Below, piece by piece: positions 1-8,272 of a stretch of 64,000 nucleotides of DNA. Below the pieces are notes generated by a model, which saw only the letters and a list, made by a program, of their open reading frames with translations, made no database searches and was not told the origin of the DNA. Origin of the DNA: Actinacidiphila alni (GTDB lineage: Bacteria; Actinomycetota; Actinomycetes; Streptomycetales; Streptomycetaceae); contig NZ_FONG01000004.1 in the NCBI RefSeq assembly GCF_900112845.1, positions 310,001 through 374,000 of the forward strand. The letters are read 5' to 3'. Made by a program: the position numbers and the translations under genes. Position 1 is the stretch's first letter. Every line of letters starts with the position of its first letter.

Positions 1-811
1 CGCCGATGACCCGCAGCGCGCTGGACTTGGGCGCGCCGGTGACCGAGCCGGGCGGGAAGGCGGCGGCGAAGAGCTCGGGCCAGCCGGCGCCGGGGCGCAG
101 TTCGCCGCGGACGGTGGAGACCAGGTGCACCAGGCCCGGGTGCGGTTCGAGGGCGCACAGCGCGGGCACGGTCACCGAGCCGGTGGCGCAGACCCGGCCG
201 AGGTCGTTGCGCACCAGGTCGACGATCATCACGTTCTCGGCGTGGTCCTTGGGCAGCATCTCCTCGGCCGTACGGGCGGTGCCCTTGATCGGCCCGGATT
301 CGACGGTGCTCCCGTCCCGGCGCAGGAACAGCTCGGGCGAGGCGGTGGCGATCTCGACGCCGTGCGCGGGCAGCCGGATCGTTCCCGCGTACGGGGCGGG
401 GTTGCCGCGGGCCAGGACGGCGGCGAGGGCATCGATGTCGGGGCCGCCGTGTCCGTCGTCGGCCGGGAGCGGCGCGGTCAGGACGCGGCAGAGGTTCACC
501 TGGTAGACCTCGCCGGTCGCGATGCGCTCGCGGACGGCGCGCACCCCGGCGACATAGGCGGCGCGGTCCAGGGACGAGGTCCAGGCGGCCGGGTCGGGGC
601 CGCGCCAGGCGCGGGCCGCGGCGGCCGCGCCCGGGCCGGTGCGGCGGTCGGGGCGGACGTCGCCGAAGCGGGCGCAGACCGTACGGCCCTCGAAGTCGGC
701 GGCGACCGCCCAGAAGCCCGAGGAGTCGAGCGCGCTCAGGTCCGCGGTGACATCCCGCAGGTCGGAGGCGACAAGGCCGCCGAAACGGGCCATGGGGGCG
801 AGGTCACGCAC
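1..811 (-). CDS. pabB: Aminodeoxychorismate synthase component I (PabB-type chorismate-binding enzyme), 3' end cut by window edge
   Basis: Adds an amino group to chorismate to give 4-amino-4-deoxychorismate for p-aminobenzoate and folate. About 270 codons are visible; the C-terminus lies beyond base 1. The chorismate-binding fold is shown by GEVYQVNLCR and, near residue 260, FPPGSVTGAPKSS. Near residue 174 the motif reads PIKGT: the lysine is the PabB-type catalytic residue, whereas anthranilate synthases carry alanine there, so PabB is favoured over TrpE. The GTG at 811 has AGGGAAG seven bases upstream; ATG at 793 is an alternative. A primary-metabolism copy and one serving an antibiotic pathway cannot be told apart here. 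Confidence 0.85.
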   Translation of the reverse strand, partial: MRDLAPMARFGGLVASDLRDVTADLSALDSSGFWAVAADFEGRTVCARFGDVRPDRRTGPGAAAAARAWRGPDPAAWTSSLDRAAYVAGVRAVRERIATGEVYQVNLCRVLTAPLPADDGHGGPDIDALAAVLARGNPAPYAGTIRLPAHGVEIATASPELFLRRDGSTVESGPIKGTARTAEEMLPKDHAENVMIVDLVRNDLGRVCATGSVTVPALCALEPHPGLVHLVSTVRGELRPGAGWPELFAAAFPPGSVTGAPKSSALRVIG

Positions 812-924
812 GGGGCTTCCCTGGTGGACGGCGAGAGGTGCGGTCGAGTCTAGGCGCGGGGGCGCGTCGGCGCCGTGCCGGTCATCCGCCGGTCATTGGC
901 CCGGCACGCTGCGGAAACCGGTTT

Positions 925-952
925 TTGAGCTTGACCGGGAATCCGCTAGAGT
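925..952 (+). promoter_or_regulatory. Candidate promoter of the tRNA operon
   Basis: TTGAGC at 925-930 and TAGAGT at 947-952 are separated by 16 nt and sit 46 nt upstream of the first tRNA. An overlapping TTGACC at 931 is too close to the -10 to be used with it. This fits the housekeeping sigma (HrdB) consensus of Streptomyces; it is read by eye and not confirmed. Confidence 0.5.
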
Positions 953-998
953 TCAACACGTCGCCGGGACACGTCAGTGCCCCGGAGCTACGGCGCCT

Positions 999-1071
999 GC
1001 GGACGTGGCTCAGTTGGTAGAGCATCACCTTGCCAAGGTGAGGGTCGCGAGTTCGAATCTCGTCGTCCGCT
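999..1071 (+). tRNA. tRNA-Gly(GCC)
   Basis: A 73-nt cloverleaf. The acceptor GCGGACG pairs with CGTCCGC, the anticodon loop is TTGCCAA (GCC), and the T loop is TTCGAAT. CCA is not encoded. First gene of a five-tRNA operon. Confidence 0.97.
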
Positions 1072-1106
1072 CGACGTGGGGGATCTTCCCGAACCCCCGC
1101 TGTGTT

Positions 1107-1177
1107 GGTGGAGTGGCCGAGAGGCGAGGCAACGGCCTGCAAAGCCGTCTACACGGGTTCAAATCCCGTCTCCACCT
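1107..1177 (+). tRNA. tRNA-Cys(GCA)
   Basis: A 71-nt cloverleaf with acceptor GGTGGAG/CTCCACC and anticodon loop CTGCAAA (GCA). The three bases after the discriminator T read CCA (1178-1180), so the 3' CCA appears to be genomically encoded, unlike its neighbours. Confidence 0.97.
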
Positions 1178-1181
1178 CCAA

Positions 1182-1253
1182 GGACGATTAGCTCAGCGGG
1201 AGAGCGCTTCCCTGACACGGAAGAGGTCACTGGTTCAATCCCAGTATCGTCCA
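1182..1253 (+). tRNA. tRNA-Val(GAC), copy 1
   Basis: A 72-nt cloverleaf with acceptor GGACGAT/ATCGTCC and anticodon loop CTGACAC (GAC). Only four bases separate it from the preceding tRNA-Cys with its CCA removed, so co-transcription is very likely. Confidence 0.97.
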
Positions 1254-1286
1254 CTGGACCCGACAGGGTTCTGGAGTAGGAATCCC

Positions 1287-1358
1287 GCGCGATTAGCTCA
1301 GCGGGAGAGCGCTTCCCTGACACGGAAGAGGTCACTGGTTCAATCCCAGTATCGCGCA
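1287..1358 (+). tRNA. tRNA-Val(GAC), copy 2 with altered acceptor stem
   Basis: The body from D arm to T arm is identical to copy 1, but the acceptor is GCGCGAT/ATCGCGC instead of GGACGAT/ATCGTCC. Base changes on both strands keep every pair intact, so the copy looks functional. Confidence 0.96.
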
Positions 1359-1378
1359 CGCGTCACCCGCACGACCGA

Positions 1379-1450
1379 GGACGATTAGCTCAGCGGGAGA
1401 GCACTTCCCTGACACGGAAGGGGTCACTGGTTCAATCCCAGTATCGTCCA
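1379..1450 (+). tRNA. tRNA-Val(GAC), copy 3
   Basis: Acceptor as in copy 1. Differs from copies 1 and 2 at two positions near the anticodon arm (GAGCAC and AAGGGG versus GAGCGC and AAGAGG). Last gene of the tRNA operon, followed directly by a strong hairpin. Confidence 0.96.
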
Positions 1451-1461
1451 CGCGCAGCACA

Positions 1462-1497
1462 CCGAGGGCCGGAAGCCGATGGGCTTCCGGCCCTCGG
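1462..1497. terminator. Intrinsic-type terminator between the tRNA operon and the convergent zinc-finger gene
   Basis: A perfect 16-bp stem (1462-1477 with 1482-1497) closes a GATG loop 11 nt after the last tRNA. There is no T tract, as usual in Streptomyces. It can serve both the plus-strand tRNAs and the minus-strand gene ending at 1534. Confidence 0.8.
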
Positions 1498-1533
1498 CCG
1501 TTGTGGGCGCCCGCTGTCCGCGGGCGCCTGCCG

Positions 1534-1836
1534 TCAGGACGAGAAGAGCATGTGCGCGAAACCGCGGTGACCGTGCCCGCCGTAGTGGCCGCCGTGCTGC
1601 GGGGCGCCCCAGGCCGGGCCGGGCGGCTGCGGGTACGCCTGCTGCTGCGGATAGGCGGGCGGCGCCGGGTACGCCTGCGGGGGCGGGGCCTGCTGGCTCC
1701 ACGTGCCCTCCAGTCGCGTCAGCGTCTCCAGTTCGCCGTAGTCGAGGAAGATGCCGCGGCAGTTGCCGCACTGCTCGATCTGGACGCCGTTGCGGTTGTA
1801 CGTCTGCATGTGGCCATGACACTTGGGGCAGACCAT
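1534..1836 (-). CDS. Small TFIIB-type zinc-ribbon protein
   Basis: A 100-residue protein. Its first 40 residues form a zf-TFIIB-like ribbon with paired cysteines CPKC and CGNC, followed by IFLDYGELE, typical of this small family. The rest is a Pro/Gln/Tyr-rich tail ending in a Gly/His-rich patch, probably disordered. The zinc ribbon suggests nucleic-acid or protein binding, but the function is unknown. It lies 33 nt downstream of the kinase-like gene on the same strand and may be co-transcribed. Confidence 0.85.
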   Translation of the reverse strand: MVCPKCHGHMQTYNRNGVQIEQCGNCRGIFLDYGELETLTRLEGTWSQQAPPPQAYPAPPAYPQQQAYPQPPGPAWGAPQHGGHYGGHGHRGFAHMLFSS

Positions 1837-1869
1837 GGTCGATTCAACTCCTCGCGGTGTTCGGTCCGG

Positions 1870-2868
1870 TCACCCTAGTGCGGCGATCCGGCCGCAGGCG
1901 GTGACGAGTTCGGATTCGGCCTCGTCCAACTCCCGGCCGGTCAGGGCGGCTTTGGCGACGGCGAGCGCGGCGGTCTGCACGGCGAGCGCCCTGGCGGGGA
2001 CGTCCAGCCGCGGCCACGGATCGCCGTCCGCCGGTACGGCGCTGCCGCCCGCGGACCGGTAGGCGGTCAGGAAGCGGTCCCACGCGTCCGGGTCGAGCAG
2101 CCCCGCCGCGAACCACATCGCGGGGCGGGCCAGGTCCCAGGCGGGGTCGCCGGTGCCGAGGTCGTCGATGTCGATCAGCAGCCAGCGGCCGTCGGCGGCG
2201 GTGTGCCGGACGAGCTGTCCCAGGTGCAGGTCGCCGTGGCAGAGCGCGGCAGGTCCCTCGTGGGGCGCCTCGTCCCGCGCCGGGGCGGGCAGCCGCTCCC
2301 ACGCGGCCCGTACGGTCCGGCTCGCGGCACTCTCACCGCCCGTCGCCGCCACGGCCTTGTCGAGCCGCGCCATCGCGCGGGCGGCCTTCGCGGGGCCGGC
2401 CATCGCCGGCAGCGGCCCGGGCAGCAGCCGCGGGTCCACCGTGTGCAGCCGTGCCAGCAGTACGCCCGCCGCCGCCCAGGGCGCCGCGGCCGGGTCGTCG
2501 CGGTCGACGGCCGTACCGTACGGCCAGACCGTGACGGGGCGGCCGGCCAGGGTGCCGAACGGCGCTTCCTGGTCCGAGGAGGTCGCGGTCGGCGGGAGGT
2601 ACGGCGGCAGGAGGATGCCGCGCAGGAGGGGGTGGGCGGCGACGGCGAGCCGCCGGGCCAGTACGGCCGGGTCGGTGCCGGGCGGGTGCGCCTTGGCGAC
2701 GGTGTCGGCGACCCGGACGACGGTGCCGTCGGCGCGGTCGGCCACCACGACGACCGTGTCGTCGTCGCTGCCGTCGCTCGCGCCGCGTTCTCCGCCCCGG
2801 GCGGCGCGTGCGTGCTCCGCGAGGGCGGCGATCAGCGCGTCGTCGGCGCCGGTGAACGCCTCGGTCAT
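1870..2868 (-). CDS. Aminoglycoside phosphotransferase (APH)-family kinase-like protein
   Basis: 332 residues with the APH/choline-kinase fold. The catalytic loop near residue 209 reads CHGDLHLGQ (Asp is the catalytic base; the usual Asn is Gln here) and the metal-binding segment reads LIDIDDLGTGDPAWD. Such proteins transfer phosphate from ATP to small hydroxylated molecules. The family is large and most streptomycete members have no known substrate, so a resistance role should not be assumed. ATG start with GGTGGA seven bases upstream. Confidence 0.8.
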   Translation of the reverse strand: MTEAFTGADDALIAALAEHARAARGGERGASDGSDDDTVVVVADRADGTVVRVADTVAKAHPPGTDPAVLARRLAVAAHPLLRGILLPPYLPPTATSSDQEAPFGTLAGRPVTVWPYGTAVDRDDPAAAPWAAAGVLLARLHTVDPRLLPGPLPAMAGPAKAARAMARLDKAVAATGGESAASRTVRAAWERLPAPARDEAPHEGPAALCHGDLHLGQLVRHTAADGRWLLIDIDDLGTGDPAWDLARPAMWFAAGLLDPDAWDRFLTAYRSAGGSAVPADGDPWPRLDVPARALAVQTAALAVAKAALTGRELDEAESELVTACGRIAALG

Positions 2869-3075
2869 CGTGTGTCCACCCCTGTCACTCCCCCGTGTCC
2901 TGCTCCCCGTCCGGCGGGCACCCGCGGGGTGCGGGGCCCGCCGCCGGAAAAGCGCAATGCCCGAGTATCTTGCGATACCCGGGCAAACGCAGTCGTCCGC
3001 CGTACCCCCGTCCCCACGGGGTGTTCACCGGTATGTCCCCGGCCCGGACCGCTCTTCCGGGCCTGGAGCGTTGTG

Positions 3076-3276
3076 TCAGCGCCCCATCAGGCCGGCTACG
3101 GACGACGCCTGTGTGACCACCGCGTCCACTCCGCCGAAGAAGTAGGCGAGCAGGGCGGCCAGCGGCAGCACCATCGCCGCCGCCACCAGCGGATGCCGGG
3201 GCCCGGTCGGACGGCCGCCGACGCTCTCCCTGCCACCGCGCACGGCACGCGCGGTGCGGATCACCGTGTTCGCCAT
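3076..3276 (-). CDS. Small single-pass membrane protein, function unknown
   Basis: 66 residues starting MANTVIRTARAVRGG, a basic N-terminus, then one hydrophobic helix around residues 31-48 (PLVAAAMVLPLAALLAYFF) and a short tail. The ATG at 3276 has a good GGAGAGG ribosome site, so the longer open frame starting at 3396 is rejected. I do not recognise the family. Confidence 0.7.
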   Translation of the reverse strand: MANTVIRTARAVRGGRESVGGRPTGPRHPLVAAAMVLPLAALLAYFFGGVDAVVTQASSVAGLMGR

Positions 3277-3593
3277 GGCCCTCTCCGGGGTGTGCTGTGG
3301 TCGGATCTTGTGTTGTCGGTTCACTGTTCGGATCTGGGGGCGGCGGACGTTTGACCTCGGGGGACGAGTGCTGCGCCCGCCGCTTGACCTCAACATTAGG
3401 GGCGCTGCACGGGCCGGTCGTCACCCCCTCGTACCGCTTTCCTGGCCTCCCGGAGGATGACGGATACCGTCACGGATACTCCCCTGGGTGGAGGAGAGGG
3501 CCTACGTCTCCAGGGGGATCCCGGAGGGGTCGGGGCGGCGTCGCCGGTGCGGCGGGCGGCGCGGCCGTAGTGGTCCGTACCGGCCCCGGGCGC
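3277..3593. other. Gene-free stretch with short repeats only
   Basis: This 317-nt gap lies upstream of the 66-residue protein and downstream of the 72-residue protein, both on minus. On the minus strand it holds two direct copies of GAGGTCAA about 30 nt apart, which could belong to the promoter of the 66-residue gene, and a small hairpin GACGG-ATA-CCGTC near 3462. No convincing gene or strong terminator is seen. Confidence 0.4.
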
Positions 3594-3812
3594 TCAGACC
3601 GCCTGCTCGTCCTCGCGCGGCACCGGCTGCTCGACCAGCGCCAGGACGCGGGTGGCCATGAAGCGCGCGGTACGTACCACCGCGCCGTTGCGGGTGACTT
3701 CACTCACTTCCACGACACCTCTGCGTACCGCCGTTTCCACCCTGCGGCCCGCTCTGGTGGCGATGACCTCATAGGTGCGGGTGGTGTCCCCCGCGTCGAC
3801 GACTATCTCCAC
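3594..3812 (-). CDS. Conserved small protein, function unknown
   Basis: 72 residues starting VEIVVDAGDTTRTYEV, rich in short beta-strand-like segments (RRVETAVRRGVVEVSEVTR) and ending in acidic EDEQAV. GTG at 3812 is chosen because AAAGG lies seven bases upstream; the longer frame to 3908 has no ribosome site. It is divergent from the Ser/Thr kinase gene at 4069, with about 256 nt between them. Family not recognised. Confidence 0.65.
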   Translation of the reverse strand: MEIVVDAGDTTRTYEVIATRAGRRVETAVRRGVVEVSEVTRNGAVVRTARFMATRVLALVEQPVPREDEQAV

Positions 3813-4068
3813 ACGATCACCTTTCACGGCGTCATTCCCCCTTGGCAGACGGACCGTTGGCGAGGTGGGAGCGGTACTGACGGCCCGTCGGACGGGCTCC
3901 GCTCCCACCTCTCAAGGATCCCACCGGGCACTGACAATTAGCGGCCCCGCGCCTGCGGGGCATCAGCGCACGGGGGGACTTGAGTCCGTAAGCTGTGGGC
4001 GGCCGACCAGCGGCCGGTCAGTTCAGCGGAGTGGGGCCTCCCCCACCGGAGGCAGGGGACGGACGGAC

Positions 4069-5481
4069 ATGGCGATGATGCGGCTCCGGCGCGAGGATCC
4101 GCGGGTCGTCGGCGCGTTCCGGCTGCACCGGCGGCTGGGTGCGGGCGGCATGGGCGTGGTGTATCTGGGCGCGGACAAGCGCGGGCAGCGCGTCGCGCTC
4201 AAGGTGATCAGGCCCGAGCTGGCCGAGGACCAGGAATTCCGCTCGCGGTTCGCACGCGAGGTGTCCGCCGCGCGGCGGATCCGCGGCGGCTGCACGGCGC
4301 GGCTGGTCGCGGCCGATCTGGAGGCCGAACGCCCCTGGTTCGCCACCCAGTACGTGCCCGGACCCTCGCTGCACGACAAGGTCGCCGAGGGCGGCACGCT
4401 GCCCGCCGCCGAGGTCGCCTCGATCGGCGCGGCACTCGCCGAGGGCCTGGTGGCGGTGCACGAGGCCGGGGTGGTACACCGCGACCTCAAGCCGTCCAAC
4501 ATCCTGCTGTCGCCCAAGGGGCCGCGGATCATCGACTTCGGTATCGCGTGGGCGACCGGGGCGAGCACGCTGACGCACGTCGGTACGGCGGTCGGCTCGC
4601 CCGGCTTCCTCGCGCCCGAGCAGGTGCGCGGCGCGGCCGTCACGCCGGCCACCGACGTCTTCGCCTTCGGCGCCACTCTCGCGTACGCGGCGACCGCGGA
4701 CTCGCCCTTCGGGCAGGGCAGTTCCGAGGTGATGCTCTACCGGGTGGTGCACGAGGAGCCCGATCTCGCCGGGGTGCCCGACGCGCTCGCGCCGCTGGTC
4801 TACGCGTGTCTGGCCAAGGATCCGGAGGAGCGGCCGAGCACCGTGCAGCTCTCGGAGCGGCTCGCCGAGATCGCCGCGCGCGAGGCGCGAGGGATCGGCG
4901 CGCCGCGCCGGGAGGGGCTGCCCAAGGCGGCCGGGCCGCGGCCCGAGCGGCCGACCGGGCGGCGGGCCGAGGAGTACGCGGAGCAGCACACCGAGCGGCG
5001 CGTCGGCCCTGCGGGCGGCTCGACCAATGGGCGTTCCGGGCCGGCGGGTGCCGGGCCGGGGCGCGGGGCGGCGCCCTCCGTCGGGGGCCCGAACGGTACG
5101 AACGGGGCCGGTGGGGGGCGCGCGACGTCCCGTACGCCGGTGCCGCGTCCGCCGGCGCCCCGGTCCGGGGCGGGGCGGACGCCGACGCGGACGCCTGCCG
5201 GGCGGCGGACCGCGGCGGGGGCCGCTGCCACGAAGCAGCGGCTGCGGCGGCAGCGGCTTTTCGTGTTCGTCATCGTGACGCTGCTCGCGGCGGTCGTCAT
5301 CGCCGCGGCGCAGGGGTGCCATCGGTTGTCCCGCGGGCTCGGGGGGGCGTGGCCTGCGGCCGGCTCTGTGGTGTCGGCCTTCTCCTGGGAGGAGGGGGCT
5401 TTCCCGGCTGCGCCGGGGGCTTCTGCTTCTGGGGGTACGGCGGCTCCGTCCGCGGAGGTGGGTGCGCCGGGGGCGCTCTGA
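4069..5481 (+). CDS. Membrane-anchored Ser/Thr protein kinase (Pkn/PkaA type)
   Basis: 470 residues. The kinase domain covers roughly residues 10-275: glycine loop GAGGMGVVYLG, ATP lysine in VALKVI, catalytic HRDLKPSN near 137, metal-binding IIDFGIAW, and activation end LAPEQ. A long Pro/Gly/Arg-rich linker follows, then one transmembrane helix around residues 397-417 and a short extracytoplasmic Ser/Gly/Ala-rich tail with no PASTA or other sensor domain. The kinase is expected to be cytoplasmic and tethered by the helix. It resembles the streptomycete PkaA/PkaB group. ATG at 4069 is chosen because the earlier frame lacks kinase homology. Confidence 0.9.
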   Translation: MAMMRLRREDPRVVGAFRLHRRLGAGGMGVVYLGADKRGQRVALKVIRPELAEDQEFRSRFAREVSAARRIRGGCTARLVAADLEAERPWFATQYVPGPSLHDKVAEGGTLPAAEVASIGAALAEGLVAVHEAGVVHRDLKPSNILLSPKGPRIIDFGIAWATGASTLTHVGTAVGSPGFLAPEQVRGAAVTPATDVFAFGATLAYAATADSPFGQGSSEVMLYRVVHEEPDLAGVPDALAPLVYACLAKDPEERPSTVQLSERLAEIAAREARGIGAPRREGLPKAAGPRPERPTGRRAEEYAEQHTERRVGPAGGSTNGRSGPAGAGPGRGAAPSVGGPNGTNGAGGGRATSRTPVPRPPAPRSGAGRTPTRTPAGRRTAAGAAATKQRLRRQRLFVFVIVTLLAAVVIAAAQGCHRLSRGLGGAWPAAGSVVSAFSWEEGAFPAAPGASASGGTAAPSAEVGAPGAL

Positions 5482-5499
5482 GGGTGCCGCCTTTTTTGG

Positions 5500-5745
5500 G
5501 GGGTGCCACTTGCTCTCGGCCTGATGCGTGCGGGCCGTCGTGGTTGCGCGCGCAGTTCCTCGCGCCCCTGGGTGGGTGCCTCTTGCGGATGGCCTGCGCA
5601 GTGCCGGTGCGTTGAGGCTGGGCGCGCAGTTCCCCGCGCCCCTGGGTGGGTGCCTCTTGCTCGCGGCCCGATACGTGCAGGCCCGTCGTGGTTCCGCGCG
5701 CAGTTCCCCGCGCCCCTGAGGGGTGCCACTTGCGGGTGGCCCGCA
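5500..5745. repeat. Cluster of three degenerate dispersed repeats
   Basis: Three direct copies of GCGCAGTTCCCCGCGCCCCT or a one-base variant lie at about 5548-5569, 5622-5644 and 5696-5718. They alternate with copies of GGTGGGTGCCTCTTGC. Related copies occur at 8.3 and 10.6 kb. They fill the 360-nt gap after the kinase gene and look like a dispersed intergenic repeat that may also act in termination. Confidence 0.8.
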
Positions 5746-5794
5746 CGGTGGCGGCTCGGGGGGTGGCGCGGGTGGGGGGTGGTCGGTTAGGTTT

Positions 5795-5810
5795 CTAAGC
5801 GCTTGCTTAG
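5795..5810. promoter_or_regulatory. TetR-type operator candidate upstream of the acyl-CoA dehydrogenases
   Basis: CTAAGC-GCTT-GCTTAG has perfect 6-bp arms and lies 34 nt before the start codon at 5844. Palindromes of this TAAGC-N4-GCTTA form are typical of TetR regulators that control acyl-CoA catabolism. No TetR gene is adjacent, so a regulator elsewhere in the genome is implied. Confidence 0.6.
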
Positions 5811-5843
5811 GGGTCTGGTCGGGCGATCGGGAGGATGCGGCGG

Positions 5844-7028
5844 ATGGCGGCGGAGAAGGGGTTGCGGGAACGGGTGCGGGAGTTGCTCGCGGAGCATGGT
5901 CCGGGGGCGATGGAGCCGTTGGACTTCCTGCGGGCGCGGTTCGACGCCGGGCTGGCGTGGGTGCACTTCCCCGAGGGCCTCGGTGGGCTCGGCCTGCCGC
6001 GGACGGAGCAGGCCGTGGTCGACGCCGAGCTGGCGGCGGCCGGGGCACCGGACAACGACCCGCGCCGGATCGGCATCGGCCTGGGCATGGCCGCCCCGAC
6101 CATCCTGCGCTACGGCACCGAGGAGCAGAAGAGCCGCTTCCTGCGTCCGCTGTGGACCGGCGAGGAAGTGTGGTGCCAGCTCTTCAGCGAGCCGGGCGCC
6201 GGCTCGGACCTGGCGGGGCTGCGCACCCGGGCGGTGCGCGACGGCGACGACTGGGTCGTGGACGGCCAGAAGGTGTGGACCTCCAGCGCCCACAACGCCC
6301 GCTGGGCCATCCTCATCGCCCGTACCGACCCGGACGTGCCCAAGCACCGCGGCATCACGTACTTCGTGTGCGACATGACCGACCCCGGCGTCGAGGTGCG
6401 GCCGCTGCGGCAGATCACCGGCGAGGCCGAGTTCAACGAGGTGTTCCTCAGCGGCGTGCGGATTCCCGACGCGCACCGCCTCGGCGACGTCGGCGACGGC
6501 TGGCGGGTCGCGCAGACCACGCTGATGAACGAGCGGGTCGCGATCGGCAGCGGCCAGGCCGTACCGCGCGAGGGCGGCATGATCGGCACCGTCGCCGCGA
6601 CCTGGCGCGAACGCCCCGAGCTGCGCACGCCGGAGCTGCACGACCGGCTGATGCGGCTGTGGGTGGAGGCGGAGGTCGCCCGGCTGACCGGCGAGCGGGT
6701 ACGGCAGCAGCTCGCGCACGGCGCCCCGGGCCCGGAGGGCTCGGGCCTCAAACTGGCCTTCGCGCGGCTCAATCAGCAGATCAGCGGCCTGGAGGTGGAG
6801 CTGCTCGGCGAGGACGGGCTGCGCTACGGCGACTGGACGATGGTCCGGCCACAGATCGTCGACTTCTACGGCCGCGACGCGGGCTACCGCTATCTGCGCG
6901 CCAAGGGCAATTCGATCGAGGGCGGCACGTCCGAGATCCTGCGCAACATCGTCGCCGAGCGCGTACTCGGCCTGCCCTCGGAGCCCCGTACCGACAAGGA
7001 CGCCGCCTGGAAGGACCTCCCCCGATGA
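5844..7028 (+). CDS. Acyl-CoA dehydrogenase family protein (first of a pair)
   Basis: 394 residues covering the three-domain acyl-CoA dehydrogenase fold: helical N-terminus, middle FAD-contacting segment with WCQLFSEPGAGSDLAG, and C-terminal end IEGGTSEILRNIVAERVLGLP. It would oxidise an acyl-CoA at alpha-beta with FAD. ATG at 5844 is preferred over 5835 because GGGAGG lies 9 nt ahead of it. It overlaps the next gene by ATGA, so the two subunits are probably translationally coupled, as in hetero-oligomeric dehydrogenases for steroid or branched substrates. Substrate unknown. Confidence 0.88.
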   Translation: MAAEKGLRERVRELLAEHGPGAMEPLDFLRARFDAGLAWVHFPEGLGGLGLPRTEQAVVDAELAAAGAPDNDPRRIGIGLGMAAPTILRYGTEEQKSRFLRPLWTGEEVWCQLFSEPGAGSDLAGLRTRAVRDGDDWVVDGQKVWTSSAHNARWAILIARTDPDVPKHRGITYFVCDMTDPGVEVRPLRQITGEAEFNEVFLSGVRIPDAHRLGDVGDGWRVAQTTLMNERVAIGSGQAVPREGGMIGTVAATWRERPELRTPELHDRLMRLWVEAEVARLTGERVRQQLAHGAPGPEGSGLKLAFARLNQQISGLEVELLGEDGLRYGDWTMVRPQIVDFYGRDAGYRYLRAKGNSIEGGTSEILRNIVAERVLGLPSEPRTDKDAAWKDLPR

Positions 7029-8149
7029 CCACCGCTCCCGATCTGCTCTACTCCGACGTCGAGGACGACCTGCGGGCCGCCGTGCGCGACGTGCTCGCCG
7101 ACCGCTGCCCGCCGTCCGCCGTCCTGGCCGCCGTCGAGACGGCGACGCCGTACGACCCGGAGCTGTGGCGGGTGCTCGCCGTCGAACTCGGGCTCGCCGG
7201 GCTGCTGGTGCCCGAGAAGCTCGGCGGCCAGGGCGCGTCGGCGCGCGAGGCCGCCGTCGTCCTCGAAGTGCTCGGCGGCGGCGCCGTGCCGGTGCCCTTC
7301 CTCGGCAGCGCCGTCCTCGCCACGACCGCGCTGCTCGGCTGCGACACCGAGGACGCGGGGGTGGCCGCGCTGCTCGGCCGGCTCGCCGCCGGTACGGCGA
7401 CGGCCGCCCTCGCCGTCCCGCTGTCCGCGGCCACCGGCGGCGCCTTCCCCACCGCCGTACGGGCGGACGCCGGCGGAGTGCTGACCGGCCGCGTCACCAG
7501 CGTCGCGGACGCGCTCGCCGCCGACACGTACGTCGTCCCCGCTGTCGGCCCCGACGGGCCCGGCCTGTACGAGGTCGCCGCGGCCGACGTGCCGGCCGTA
7601 CGGCCGGTGCCGCTCGACCTCACCCGGCCGCTGTCCGACCTCGATCTGTCCGGTGTCACCGGGCGGCCGCTGCCCTCCGCCGACGCCGCAGCCGCGCTGG
7701 ACCGCGCCCTCCTCACCGGGGCCGGGCTGCTGGCCTCCGAGCAGTTGGGCGTCGCCCAGTGGTGCCTGGACGAGACCGTTCGCTATCTCGGTGAGCGGCA
7801 CCAGTTCGGGCGGGTCGTCGGCTCCTTCCAGTCGCTCAAGCACCGGCTCGCCGATCTCTGGCTGGAGGTCGTCTCCGCGCGGTCCGCCGCGCGGGGCGCC
7901 GCCGATTCCCTGGCCTCGGGTGCGTCCGACGTGGACGTCGCCGTCTGTGTCGCGCAGGCGTACGTGGCGGCCGTCGCCGTGCGTGCCGCCGAGGAGGCTT
8001 TGCAGTTGCACGGTGGCATCGGGATGACCTGGGAGCATCCGCTCCACCTTTTCCTCAAGCGGGCCAAGGCGGACGAAATCGCTTTCGGCACGCCGGGGTT
8101 GCACCGCGCCCGCCTGGCCGACCTCGTCGGCCTGCCCCGCCCGACCTAG
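7025..8149 (+). CDS. Acyl-CoA dehydrogenase family protein (second of a pair)
   Basis: 374 residues. More divergent and alanine-rich than its partner, with C-terminal signatures HQFGRVVGSFQSLKHRLAD and LHGGIGMTWEHPLHLFLKRAK. The last motif places the flavin-facing segment typical of the FadE-like second subunit of alpha2beta2 dehydrogenases. The start overlaps the previous stop (ATGA). Together the pair likely forms one enzyme acting on an unknown acyl-CoA. Confidence 0.88.
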   Translation: MTTAPDLLYSDVEDDLRAAVRDVLADRCPPSAVLAAVETATPYDPELWRVLAVELGLAGLLVPEKLGGQGASAREAAVVLEVLGGGAVPVPFLGSAVLATTALLGCDTEDAGVAALLGRLAAGTATAALAVPLSAATGGAFPTAVRADAGGVLTGRVTSVADALAADTYVVPAVGPDGPGLYEVAAADVPAVRPVPLDLTRPLSDLDLSGVTGRPLPSADAAAALDRALLTGAGLLASEQLGVAQWCLDETVRYLGERHQFGRVVGSFQSLKHRLADLWLEVVSARSAARGAADSLASGASDVDVAVCVAQAYVAAVAVRAAEEALQLHGGIGMTWEHPLHLFLKRAKADEIAFGTPGLHRARLADLVGLPRPT

Positions 8150-8272
8150 CCACCCGGCGGTGGGCGCCTGATCGCTCCCGCTGGGGTATCTGAGGTCTCC
8201 TGCGGAGGACGGTGCCTCTCCGGGGGTGGGGTGCCTGATGTCTCCTGCGGAGTGCGGTGAGTCAGGTCTTTT

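Noticed and set aside
1182-1450. Direct repeats suggesting a CRISPR-like or duplicated element
   Set aside because: The repeats are three full tRNA-Val cloverleaves with normal spacers.
1870-2868. Aminoglycoside resistance gene
   Set aside because: APH fold is clear, but the residue pattern (HLGQ rather than HxxN) and lack of resistance context give no support for a drug substrate.
4018-6048. Minus-strand open frame of 676 codons opposite the kinase
   Set aside because: Low-complexity Arg/Pro-rich translation of repeats and of the antisense of a clear kinase gene.
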